Shown here piece by piece: positions 16,342 through 24,416 of a DNA stretch of 64,000 nucleotides (positions are counted from its first letter, which is position 1; every line of letters begins with the position of its first letter). A model generated the notes under the pieces. That model was given only the letters and a program-made list of their open reading frames with translations. It was not told the origin of the DNA and ran no database searches. The position numbers were made by a program, and so were the translations under genes. Source of the stretch: an uncultured Eubacteriales bacterium (GTDB lineage: Bacteria > Bacillota > Clostridia > Christensenellales > CAG-917); assembly GCA_900549225.1 (NCBI GenBank), contig URNP01000002.1:1-64000 (forward strand), given 5' to 3'.

Positions 16342-17325
16342 ATGGCAAACAAAAAACGATATTATAAAAACCGCTCGCCCAAGCAGAATGCGCAAAATCA
16401 GGAGAGCGTAAATCAACAAACGGCAAGATTTTCACAAGAACAGTTGGCTCTTTCCACCGAGGATTTGGGAATAAGCGAATCTACTCGCGAACTCCTTTTG
16501 AAAAACCGTATTCAAACTGCGGCGGACCTCGTTAAACGCACCGAAAAGGATATGTACAAGGTGCAAGGACTCAACAAAAAGATTCTTTTTGAAATTAAGG
16601 ACGCATTGAAAGCAAAAGATATGTGCTTGCGCCCAGAACCCGTCAAAGAAACAACGAAACAAGACAATCAAAACGCTTCGCAAAACGAACAACGTAAGGG
16701 CGCTGACGCTCAATCAAGCGATTCAAAACGTCAAAACGACAAAAAGCAACCCTCTTCCAAAGAACGTGGCGAAACGGTCGAACGCAGAAACGATAAATCT
16801 ACGGGCGCAGACAGACAAGAGCGCTCGAAATTCGGACTTTCGGACAGAGCGAGCGCAAAACCGCAAAACAAGCAATCCGCAAATCAAAAACAATCGGATA
16901 AGAAACCGCAAAAAACCGTCGAAAAACTCACCGAACCTCTTAAACCCGGTCAATGGCGCAAAGTGCTTAAGGGCGGAAAGTGGGGATATTCAAACGGATT
17001 CAAAATCGTCATTCCCACGATGTACGACGAGATTTTTGCGTTCAAAGAAGGACTTGCTTCCGTCGAAATCGACGAAAAATGCGGATATATCGACGAGGAG
17101 AACAACGTCGTTATTCCTCTCGATTACGACACCGCTATGAGTTTTTCGGAAGGTCTTGCAATGGTCTGCAAGGGCGAAAAATGCGGATATATCAACAAAA
17201 ACGACGAAGTCGTAATTCCGTTTGAATACGATGCAGGCACTCCTTTTGAAAACGGCGAGGCAAAAATCAAAAAAGACGGAAAGTGGGGGACTATTACCAC
17301 TGACGGCAAAATTACCTGGATTTAA
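16342..17325 (+). CDS. Alpha-CTD-like helix-hairpin domain fused to WG repeats
   Basis: A 327-residue protein of unusual architecture. Residues 36-97 align by eye with the RNA polymerase alpha C-terminal domain (STEDLGISESTRELLLKNRI, then ADLVKRTEKDMYKVQGLNKK). The position equivalent to the DNA-contacting Arg265 of E. coli alpha appears to be Glu. Residues 100-203 are a Gln/Lys/Asn-rich disordered linker. Residues 204-327 carry about three WG (KWG-type) repeats: GGKWGYSNG, EKCGYIDEENNVVIP, EKCGYINKNDEVVIP, KDGKWGTITTDGK. There is no signal peptide, so it is cytosolic. AAAGG precedes the ATG. It lies 28 bases before the subtilase gene and probably shares its transcript. The function is unknown. 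Confidence 0.8.
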   Translation: MANKKRYYKNRSPKQNAQNQESVNQQTARFSQEQLALSTEDLGISESTRELLLKNRIQTAADLVKRTEKDMYKVQGLNKKILFEIKDALKAKDMCLRPEPVKETTKQDNQNASQNEQRKGADAQSSDSKRQNDKKQPSSKERGETVERRNDKSTGADRQERSKFGLSDRASAKPQNKQSANQKQSDKKPQKTVEKLTEPLKPGQWRKVLKGGKWGYSNGFKIVIPTMYDEIFAFKEGLASVEIDEKCGYIDEENNVVIPLDYDTAMSFSEGLAMVCKGEKCGYINKNDEVVIPFEYDAGTPFENGEAKIKKDGKWGTITTDGKITWI

Positions 17326-17353
17326 GTTTTTCATTGCTCGACGGAGTTGAAAA

Positions 17354-19231
17354 ATGAGGAAAACCGTAGATAAATCGGCATACACAAGTGTTTACGCGTT
17401 GCGAATATTCGTGTGCGTGCTGATTTGCTGTTTGTTTTTCTCATTTTTATTTTTACCCTCGGTTGCAGATGCGGTTTGTCCCGAAAATTACGTCGAATCG
17501 GTGAAAAACGAGAACCTCGATTGGCAAAACGACGAGAATAATCTCGACCTCGATTTTGTGAAAAAGACCGTTTCGGAGTGGCTTGCCGACCCTAACTTCG
17601 ATTTTTCGGCAATCGAAAAAGATCCTATCGTCGTTGCGATTATAGATACGGGAGTGAATTTCGATCACGAGATTTTTACGGGAAATTACGATGAAAACGG
17701 CAAGAAAATCAACGCTTCGGGCGTCGGTGAGTACGACGTTTTTTATAGGGATTCGCAAGGCAACGTCGTATCGAAAAATACCGCCGACGATGATAAGAGC
17801 GCAACCGACGATTCGTCAAATAGACACGGCACGCACGTTGCTGGTATCGTTGCGACTTTGATACACGAACTCAATCTTGAAAAATATATCAAAATTATGC
17901 CGATTAAGGCGTCGAGAGTCGAACTCGGCAATACGAAATTTGACGATACGCACGTCAGAAACGCTATAAATTTTGCTCTCAGCAACGGCGCGGACGTCGT
18001 GAATATGTCAATCGCCGACAACGGTGTGTCGCCCGGCAAGACTTCTTCGTTCGATATGGTGAGCAAAACCGACGCGGGCAAGGCGGTGTTCGTCGCCGCG
18101 GCGGGAAACGGCAAGATTTTCGGCACTTCGTCAAAGAATAAGTGGTATTATCCGGGTGCGAGCAAAAACGTTATAGGCGTTATGAATTACACCGTTGAAA
18201 ACGGGAAAAAGAAACTTGCCGCAACCTCTAACTACGGCTCGGCGTACGATATATGCGCTCCCGGTAGCGCGATTTTCAGTGCGGACGGGAAAACCGCAGA
18301 CGCTTATAAATCCCTCGGCGGAACGAGCATGGCGTCGCCTATCGTCGCTTTTGCAAGCGCACTTGCTATGCTCAAAGACAGAGCGTATTGCGCCGTATCG
18401 AAAGAGCAAAACAAATCTTGTACGGAAATTGCAGAATACGTCAAGAGTTCGTATTCCGAATCAATATCGAAAAGCGGTTTCAAAAACGCAGTGTTCGATT
18501 TTAAGCAACTGCTGACCGACGAAATTCGAGCGCGTATCGTTGCGGACGAAAACGGCGGTGGTTTGAGCCAATATATCAACAACGTTTATCCCGTCAAACT
18601 TCGATTTGAAATTTTCCCGCACTCGTATGAGGGAAAAGGAAACGTCGTGTGGAAAATCGACGGCAAGAGCATCGACAATCCGTCGGAAGATTCGTTTTTG
18701 CTTGAATATACGCCAAAAAACGAGATCGGAAGCGTTGAAGTTCACGCCGAGTGGACGTATGGGACAGAAATTAAGACGTCGCAATGCACCGTTTCGGTCG
18801 AGTACGTCGAATACGACAGAGGAGAAACCGAACAAATCCAAATCGACGTTTCAAAGAACGGCGAAAATATAGATTTGAACGAAGCCGACGGATCTATCGA
18901 CACGATAGAGGGCGATTTGATTAAGTTTTCGGTGGACGAGAAGGTGCTGCAAAATACGAAACCCGGTACGAGTGTGCTTTGGTACGTTGACGACAAGTGT
19001 GTGGGGACGGGAAACGAGTTTTCTTGCAAGTTTGAGGAAGAAGGCGTGCACTACGTAAAGGCGAAAATAGGGGATTATTTTACGAGTGAGATTATCGTTA
19101 AGACAAAAACCGAAATTCTTGAAAAGTCACGCGTTCTCGATATCGTGACGATCGTGCTTTCGTGTGCGCTCGCGGTTTGCTTCGTCGGCGTAGTATCGAC
19201 GATTCTTATCAAAAAATCTAAAACCAAATAA
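17354..19231 (+). CDS. S8-family (subtilisin-like) serine protease, membrane-anchored
   Basis: A 625-residue extracytoplasmic protease. Signal peptide or N-terminal anchor at about 17-40; subtilase domain about 90-385 with catalytic Asp98 (AIIDTG), His158 (RHGTHVAG) and Ser325 (GGTSMASP), plus oxyanion Asn252 in AAAGN. Two Ig-like beta domains follow (about 410-500 and 510-585). A C-terminal helix at about 595-618 with a Lys-rich tail anchors it, so the catalytic part faces outward. There is no obvious long propeptide. CGGAG precedes the ATG. It is probably co-transcribed with the WG-repeat gene and ends at the hairpin at 19254. Confidence 0.93.
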   Translation: MRKTVDKSAYTSVYALRIFVCVLICCLFFSFLFLPSVADAVCPENYVESVKNENLDWQNDENNLDLDFVKKTVSEWLADPNFDFSAIEKDPIVVAIIDTGVNFDHEIFTGNYDENGKKINASGVGEYDVFYRDSQGNVVSKNTADDDKSATDDSSNRHGTHVAGIVATLIHELNLEKYIKIMPIKASRVELGNTKFDDTHVRNAINFALSNGADVVNMSIADNGVSPGKTSSFDMVSKTDAGKAVFVAAAGNGKIFGTSSKNKWYYPGASKNVIGVMNYTVENGKKKLAATSNYGSAYDICAPGSAIFSADGKTADAYKSLGGTSMASPIVAFASALAMLKDRAYCAVSKEQNKSCTEIAEYVKSSYSESISKSGFKNAVFDFKQLLTDEIRARIVADENGGGLSQYINNVYPVKLRFEIFPHSYEGKGNVVWKIDGKSIDNPSEDSFLLEYTPKNEIGSVEVHAEWTYGTEIKTSQCTVSVEYVEYDRGETEQIQIDVSKNGENIDLNEADGSIDTIEGDLIKFSVDEKVLQNTKPGTSVLWYVDDKCVGTGNEFSCKFEEEGVHYVKAKIGDYFTSEIIVKTKTEILEKSRVLDIVTIVLSCALAVCFVGVVSTILIKKSKTK

Positions 19232-19253
19232 AAACGGATAAAATCCATGCAAC

Positions 19254-19290
19254 GAAAAAAAGACTGTTTTCAAACAGTCTTTTGATTTTT
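19254..19290. terminator. Bidirectional terminator
   Basis: Stem AGACTGTT / AACAGTCT with A and T runs on both sides. It serves the subtilase on the plus strand and rpsT on the minus strand. Confidence 0.85.
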
Positions 19291-19305
19291 GCGATTTTCA
19301 ATTGC

Positions 19306-19578
19306 TTACTTGTTTGCTTTGAGTGCGTCCAATGCGCGGCAGAGAGTGGATTTCTTTCTCGCAACCGTGTTCTTTTTGTAGATACCGTCTTTGAAAGCGC
19401 AGTCAATGACGGATACGGTTTCGGGAAGGAGTTGTTCTGCAAGAGCAACGTCGCCTGCTTCGATTGCTGCGTTGTATTTCTTGATTGCGGTTTTAACGCG
19501 CGCTTTCTTTGCGGTGTTGATTTCGTTTCTCTTATCGGAAGTGATAACTCTCTTTTTTGCTGACTTAATATTTGGCAT
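19306..19578 (-). CDS. rpsT: 30S ribosomal protein S20
   Basis: Ninety residues, highly basic, starting MPNIKSAKKR with the family pattern of Lys/Arg-rich helices (NTAKKARVKTAIKKY) and the end KNTVARKKSTLCRALDALKA. S20 binds 16S rRNA early in 30S assembly. GAGGAG precedes the ATG. The open frame extends upstream to 20037, but that part is only the reverse of gpr and is excluded. It is monocistronic, with a promoter at 19620-19648. Confidence 0.96.
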   Translation of the reverse strand: MPNIKSAKKRVITSDKRNEINTAKKARVKTAIKKYNAAIEAGDVALAEQLLPETVSVIDCAFKDGIYKKNTVARKKSTLCRALDALKANK

Positions 19579-19619
19579 ATTTTTCTCCTCGTACTTTTGT
19601 ACTGATAAATATCTTTGAT

Positions 19620-19648
19620 ATATTAGCATATGTGAAACAAAGTTGCAA
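19620..19648 (-). promoter_or_regulatory. Sigma-A promoter of rpsT
   Basis: Minus strand: TTGCAA, 17 bp, TAATAT, with an extended -10 TG. It lies in the 96-base divergent gap with gpr. Confidence 0.65.
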
Positions 19649-19674
19649 CCGTTTTGAATGGAATTTTTGCGATT

Positions 19675-20559
19675 ATGCACAATAATGTTATGAATATGCT
19701 CAAAAATTTCGACTTCGTCACCGATATGGCGATTGAAAGCGCTCAATCGACGGGACATTTGACAAATTGCGACGCAAAACCGCTTTCGTACGGGATCGTC
19801 AAACGCACGCTTAGAGTGAAAACGATCGAGGACGCAAAGAAAACGGGTAGAGAAAGGGGCGTTTACGTCACTTTCGATTGCGTGAAAGAAACGCTTGAGG
19901 GACAGTCTTCTTGCGAATATCTGACAAAACAGATTGCGTTTTGCCTTGCGGAACTCGTGGGAATCGTCAAAAAATCGTCGCCCGTGCTTGTCGTGGGACT
20001 CGGAAACAGGCATATAGTTGCCGATTCGCTCGGGCAAAGATGCGTCGAAGACGTTAAGGTTACGAGATATCTCAGCGCAGTCGGAAAGCAGAGTTTGTGC
20101 GCGTTTTCTACGGGCGTACTCGGTATGACGGGGATTCAGTCCGCAGAACTCGTGTCGGGCGCTGTTTCAAAAATCAAGCCGTCGTGCGTGATTCTTATCG
20201 ATTCACTTGCAACGGGCGCAGTGTCAAGGCTCGGGAAGTCTTTTCAGATATCAAGTTGCGGAATCTCACCGGGGAGCGGCGTCGGGCAGGATAAAGAGCG
20301 CATAGACAAAAGCGTTTTGTCCGTGCCGACTTTCTCAATAGGCGTTCCGCTTTTGTTGTCGTTGAGAACGGGAATTTATACCTTTGTGAAAGAATTGGCA
20401 GGCGAAGAAAAACTTGATATAAACGAGTATAATTTAAGAGCGAAACTTGCCAAAAACACGCTGTCGGATTTGATCGTTGCGCCGCGCGATATCGACTACG
20501 TCGTAGGCGTTGCTTCAAACGTCGTTTCAAAAGCGATTAATCTTGCGTTTAAGTTGTAA
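19675..20559 (+). CDS. gpr: Spore germination protease GPR
   Basis: A 294-residue peptidase of family A25. GPR degrades small acid-soluble spore proteins during germination after autocatalytic removal of a short propeptide. Motifs: FVTDMAIES near the N-terminus (propeptide and mature junction), VLVVGLGNRHIVADSLG, TGVLGMTGIQSAE, ILIDSLATGAVSRL and CGISPGSGVGQ, with the late VAPRDIDYVV. Length is slightly below the Bacillus enzyme. The start is uncertain: ATG 19675, 19690 or 19696 are all close and none has a strong ribosome binding site; a TTG at 19654 is less likely. This is direct evidence that the organism sporulates. The promoter may be sporulation-specific, but I could not identify it. 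Confidence 0.93.
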   Translation: MHNNVMNMLKNFDFVTDMAIESAQSTGHLTNCDAKPLSYGIVKRTLRVKTIEDAKKTGRERGVYVTFDCVKETLEGQSSCEYLTKQIAFCLAELVGIVKKSSPVLVVGLGNRHIVADSLGQRCVEDVKVTRYLSAVGKQSLCAFSTGVLGMTGIQSAELVSGAVSKIKPSCVILIDSLATGAVSRLGKSFQISSCGISPGSGVGQDKERIDKSVLSVPTFSIGVPLLLSLRTGIYTFVKELAGEEKLDINEYNLRAKLAKNTLSDLIVAPRDIDYVVGVASNVVSKAINLAFKL

Positions 20560-20600
20560 AAACGACATTCTAACGCGCTCAAACTAAATTTATACTAAAT

Positions 20601-20629
20601 AAAAACGCCGCAGATTCGCGGCTTTTATG
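20601..20629. terminator. Terminator between convergent gpr and murI
   Basis: Stem GCCGC / GCGGC with a 6-base loop, preceded by five A residues (the T run for the minus strand) and followed by TTTTA. Confidence 0.65.
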
Positions 20630-20661
20630 GTATATATTTTGCTTTGATTTTTTTTGATAAA

Positions 20662-21369
20662 TCAGGGAGTATTTTGCAATATCGAGAGGATTTTTCTGTA
20701 TTTCTTTTCTTCGTTTCCGCCCGTAAATTCAAAGCGGATTTCGCTTTGCGCGTTTTGTGGTGAAACTTGCTTTTCGAGTTGTTTTATAAGAGTGTCGTTA
20801 CCGTCGAAATATCTTACGTCGCCGAGGATTTTGGATATCTCTTTTTTGCAATACGGATAGTGCGAACAGCCGAGTACGACGTTCTTTACGCCTTTGAATT
20901 TGAATAATCGATTGGCAAGATAGGGAAGAATCGCACTCATATCGAGATTGCCGCGCTTCGAGTTTATGGAGGCTTGAACTTCAACGAGGGTGGCAAGTTC
21001 CGACGTGTCGGCAACTTTCGTATATGGAATTTTAGTGTTTTCGATGGTAAATCGGGTGGCAAGAAGCAGATAATCGTCCGCCAAAATATTATTCGTCGTC
21101 GGCAGAATTGGGAGAAGTTTGTATACGTCTGTTTCCTTGCATACGGTTGAGGCGGTGTTGCAAGCAAGCACGGCGAAATCCGAGTGGTTTTTCAACTTGG
21201 CAATACCGGCGGTAACTATCGCGTCGAGTTCCTTTTCGCTTTTCGTGCCGAAAGGGTGTTGAGCGTTGTCGGCAAGATAAAAAAAGTCGTTCCCTTGGAA
21301 TTTTTCAAGAAGTATTTTGAGAGTGGTTAGCCCTCCGATGCCGCTGTCGTATACGCCTATGGTTGCCAT
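20662..21369 (-). CDS. murI: Glutamate racemase
   Basis: A 235-residue cofactor-independent racemase making D-glutamate for peptidoglycan in the cytosol. It begins MATIGVYDSGIGG with catalytic Asp8, carries the first catalytic Cys70 in VLACNTAS and the second Cys168 in VLGCSHYPY. It is about 30 residues shorter than typical MurI, mostly in the middle and C-terminal parts, but retains the active-site residues. ATG 21369 with AGAAG upstream is chosen; the 23-residue upstream extension does not match the family. Confidence 0.93.
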   Translation of the reverse strand: MATIGVYDSGIGGLTTLKILLEKFQGNDFFYLADNAQHPFGTKSEKELDAIVTAGIAKLKNHSDFAVLACNTASTVCKETDVYKLLPILPTTNNILADDYLLLATRFTIENTKIPYTKVADTSELATLVEVQASINSKRGNLDMSAILPYLANRLFKFKGVKNVVLGCSHYPYCKKEISKILGDVRYFDGNDTLIKQLEKQVSPQNAQSEIRFEFTGGNEEKKYRKILSILQNTP

Positions 21370-21572
21370 ATCTTCTATATATGATAAAAACGGACGTGTT
21401 GACAGCGTTTTTCCGAATCGTGAAAAACTCAACTGCAAAAATTGATATTCTAACCGAGTTAATTTTTATCGACGCAAAATTATAAATGCAAAATCTAAAA
21501 AAATTTTCCGCTATCTAATACACTGTTTTGTTCGATGCGGGGTCGGTTGCTCGTTTTGGGTAAAAAATGTAG

Positions 21573-21601
21573 TTGAAAATATATAAAATTTATTATATAA
21601 T
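21573..21601 (+). promoter_or_regulatory. Sigma-A promoter of the EF-G-like gene
   Basis: TTGAAA, 17 bp, TATAAT. The 261 bases between murI and this gene hold nothing else I can name. Confidence 0.65.
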
Positions 21602-21630
21602 TGTACTATCCACTTCAAAAGAGGTAAATT

Positions 21631-23697
21631 ATGAAGATTTTTGATACAGACTCAATCCGCAACGTGGCTCTCATCGGCCACTCCGGCGAGGGTAAAACGT
21701 CCCTCGCAGAAGCCATGATGTTCGAAGCAAAGACTATCGACCGTTTGGGCAAAGTCGACGACGGCTCTTCGACGATGGACTATGACGACGAAGAAATCAA
21801 ACGCAAAATATCCATTTCTTTGTCTTTGGGTTATGCGATTTACCGCAACACCAAGATCAATATCCTCGACGCTCCCGGTTTCTTCGACTTCGAAGGCGAA
21901 ATGATTGCCGCTCTCCACGCTGCAGACAGCGCAGTGGTCGTCACAAGCGCAACGGGTTCTATCACCGTCGGTACGGAAAAGGCCCTCGAGCTCTGCCAAG
22001 AAAAGAAAGTTTCCGCTCTCATCTTCGTCAACGCCGTTGACAAGGACAACAGTGACTTCTTGGGCACTGCAAGGGCGATTATGGCTAAATATAAGAGCGT
22101 TATCCCCATCGAACTTCCCATTATGGAAGGTGGCAAGATGATCGGTTGCGTTGACGTTTTGACTGATAAAGCATTCGATTTGCAAGGAAAAGAAATCGCC
22201 GTTCCTCAAAACATGCAAGCAGAAGTCGAGGAGTTCAACGGCAAACTTATGGAACTCATTGCAGAAACCGATGAGGAACTTATGATGAAATTCTTCGACG
22301 GCGAAGCGTTCACCGAAGAGGAAATTCAAAAAGGTTTGCACGCCGCAATCGCAGACGATATCTTCGTTCCGCTCGTTGCAGGCAACGCTCAAACGTCAAA
22401 GGGCGTCAAACGCCTTATGGACAAACTCGTCGATCTTATGCCGCATCCGCAAAGAGCGCACAAGATCAAAGCGATCGTTGACGGAAAAGAAACCGAAGTC
22501 GGCGTAGATCCGTCCGCTCCGTTCTGTGCACAGGTCATCAAGTCGGTCGTCGACCCCTACGTCGGAAAACTCCTCATCTTCAAGGTTCTCGGCGGCAAAC
22601 TTTCAAGCGGCGACAACGTGTTCAACGCTAGCGTTGAAAAACCCGAAAAAATCGGTACGCTTTACGTGCTCAAGGGCAAAAAGCAAGAGCCCGTCGATTG
22701 CCTCAACGCAGGCGATATCGGCGCTGTTGCAAAACTCGTTTATACCAACACCAACGATACGCTCGTTGCATCAAGCGATTCAAAGATTGAGTTTGAAAAA
22801 ATAGAATTCCCCAAGCCCGTCATCTCCTATGCGGTTAAGGCTCTCAAAGACGAAGAAAAAGCCATCCAAGGTCTTATCAAGATGCAAGAAGAAGACGCAA
22901 CCTTCAAGGTTGAAAAGAATATCGAAACAGGCGACGTGCTTATCAGCGGTCTTGGCGAGGCGCAACTCGACATTATGTGCAAACGCGTCAAGTCCAAACT
23001 CGGCATCGATATCACTTGGCAAGAACCAAGAGTCGCTTATCGCGAAACTATCCGCAAGACTTCTCAAGCAGAAGGCAAGCACAAGAAACAATCGGGCGGC
23101 GCAGGTCAATACGGCGACGTGTTCATCAAGTACGAACCGGGCGCGGCTGACGGTGAATTTGAATTTGTCGACGCAGTCGTCGGCGGCGCAGTTCCTCGTC
23201 AATTCATCCCCGCAGTCGAAAAAGGTTTGCGCGAAGCAATCAAACACGGCGTTTTGGCAGGCTATCCGCTCGTCAACCTCAAAGCAACGCTTTACGACGG
23301 AAAATATCACCCCGTCGACAGCAAGGAAATCGCATTCGTCACCGCTGCAAAACTTTCGTACGCAGACGGTATCGCGGCGGCAGGTCCGTGCTTCCTCGAG
23401 CCTATCGTTGAAGCAAAGGTCACCGTTCCGGACGAGTATCTCGGCGATATCCTCGGCGATATGAACAAGCGTCGCGGTCGTATTCTCGGCACGGATATGG
23501 CAAACGGCAAGCAAATCATCACTGCCGAAGTTCCGCAAGCCGAAATGTTCCGCTATGCAACCGATTTGCGCTCCATGACTCAAGGTCGCGGCAAATTTGA
23601 AATGCACGTCGTCCGCTACGAAGAAGTGCCTGCAATGAACAATGATAAGATTATTGCGGATGCCAAGAAGCGTGAAGAAGAAGCAAACAAGAAATGA
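21631..23697 (+). CDS. EF-G-like translational GTPase (FusA2 type)
   Basis: A 688-residue protein with the five-domain EF-G layout, but with divergent G motifs: G1 is GHSGEGKTS at 16-24 instead of AHIDAGKTT, G3 is DAPGF at 80-84 where classical EF-G has DTPGH, and G4 is NAVDKD rather than NKMD. The catalytic His of G3 is thus Phe. Later domains are well kept (VAYRETIRKTSQAEGKHKKQSGGAGQYGDV and RRGRILGTDM). This pattern matches the EF-G-like second paralogue of many bacteria, whose role in elongation or ribosome recycling is unclear. AGAGGT precedes the ATG. The canonical fusA is presumably elsewhere, in the usual rpsL-rpsG-fusA-tuf cluster. Confidence 0.88.
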   Translation: MKIFDTDSIRNVALIGHSGEGKTSLAEAMMFEAKTIDRLGKVDDGSSTMDYDDEEIKRKISISLSLGYAIYRNTKINILDAPGFFDFEGEMIAALHAADSAVVVTSATGSITVGTEKALELCQEKKVSALIFVNAVDKDNSDFLGTARAIMAKYKSVIPIELPIMEGGKMIGCVDVLTDKAFDLQGKEIAVPQNMQAEVEEFNGKLMELIAETDEELMMKFFDGEAFTEEEIQKGLHAAIADDIFVPLVAGNAQTSKGVKRLMDKLVDLMPHPQRAHKIKAIVDGKETEVGVDPSAPFCAQVIKSVVDPYVGKLLIFKVLGGKLSSGDNVFNASVEKPEKIGTLYVLKGKKQEPVDCLNAGDIGAVAKLVYTNTNDTLVASSDSKIEFEKIEFPKPVISYAVKALKDEEKAIQGLIKMQEEDATFKVEKNIETGDVLISGLGEAQLDIMCKRVKSKLGIDITWQEPRVAYRETIRKTSQAEGKHKKQSGGAGQYGDVFIKYEPGAADGEFEFVDAVVGGAVPRQFIPAVEKGLREAIKHGVLAGYPLVNLKATLYDGKYHPVDSKEIAFVTAAKLSYADGIAAAGPCFLEPIVEAKVTVPDEYLGDILGDMNKRRGRILGTDMANGKQIITAEVPQAEMFRYATDLRSMTQGRGKFEMHVVRYEEVPAMNNDKIIADAKKREEEANKK

Positions 23698-23814
23698 CGT
23701 CGCTATTTAGCGAATAACTGTGTCAGAACCGCTCTCACAAACAGTCACGTACGGCAAGTACGCTCATGTCGGTGGGAGCGGTTCTTTCTTGTTCTTCATC
23801 TAAATATCGACGTC
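23692..23814. repeat. Palindromic repeat element starting in the stop codon of the EF-G-like gene
   Basis: The outer arms are 19 bases, 23692-23710 and 23800-23818, with one mismatch. The left arm contains the last codon and stop of the upstream gene. The inner stem is AGAACCGCTCTCAC (23725-23738) against GTGGGAGCGGTTCT (23772-23785), around the core CACGTACGGCAAGTACG. The RNA would form a very stable hairpin followed by a T-rich stretch. Confidence 0.8.
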
Positions 23815-23915
23815 ATTTAGCAGTTATTTGCCCAATATCGCATTATTTTCATAATACTTTATTGGGGTGTGGAGGTGAATCCACGCCCAAAATTATTAAA
23901 TATTCGTTATTAACT

Positions 23916-23948
23916 AAAAAGCGCACAACTTTTACATTGTGCGCTTTG
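23916..23948 (-). terminator. Terminator of the SRP RNA
   Basis: Stem GCGCACAA / TTGTGCGC, followed on the minus strand by TTTTTAG. Confidence 0.8.
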
Positions 23949-23958
23949 CTTTCAAAAA

Positions 23959-24225
23959 ACTGTGCACCGCCTTCGATAATCGATACCGAAGCGGAAACGG
24001 TGTAGGTGACTCCTTCAAAGTTTCCCCGTGGCACACGCCAACGCCTGTTTAGTGCTGCTGCGGTCAAGCTCTGACACGGTTCGCAGTATGACATTGCACG
24101 GGACCTTGATATCAACATTCCTTGCACCGTGCAGCCAACCATATCAAAGACCTCGGACGGCGTTCGACACTACTATTGCGGATTGTAGTTTACAGGGCAC
24201 CGCAAGCTCCCCGTCTAGCACAGTG
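23959..24225 (-). ncRNA. ffs: Signal recognition particle RNA, large (Bacillus-type, with Alu domain)
   Basis: About 266 bases on the minus strand. The 5' end ACTGTGC pairs with the 3' end GCACAGT. The conserved 5' part contains GGTGCCCTGTA and CAATCCGC, and the apical SRP54-binding domain reads GTGTCAGAGCTTGACCG then CAGCAGCAC (24051-24077). This is domain IV with a CUUG-type tetraloop. The RNA scaffolds Ffh, encoded at 45186, for co-translational targeting to FtsY at the membrane. A strong promoter (24231-24259) and a terminator (23916-23948) bracket it. No protein reading is supported. Confidence 0.92.
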
Positions 24226-24230
24226 TGATT

Positions 24231-24259
24231 ATTATAGCATTTAGATTTAATTTTTGCAA
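24231..24259 (-). promoter_or_regulatory. Sigma-A promoter of the SRP RNA
   Basis: Minus strand: TTGCAA, 17 bp, TATAAT, about 7 bases before the RNA 5' end. Confidence 0.8.
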
Positions 24260-24286
24260 CAATAATATTTGTCGATTTTCACTATG

Positions 24287-24316
24287 AAAAAAATCGCCGT
24301 TTTCCGACGATTTTTT
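24287..24316 (-). terminator. Terminator of the ABC exporter operon
   Basis: Stem AAAAATCG / CGATTTTT with an inner CG/CG pair; T runs on both strands. Confidence 0.7.
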
Positions 24317-24416
24317 CGTTGTATCGTATAGGTTATTTTGTTTTAATTGTCAAACCGAAGTTGCCTTTATAAACGGCGTTATCGATGACGAGATTTTCTG
24401 CTTGGCAATGTTTTTG

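Noticed and set aside
19579..20037. N-terminal extension of rpsT
   Set aside because: It is antisense to gpr; S20 starts at MPNIKSAKKR with a strong ribosome binding site.
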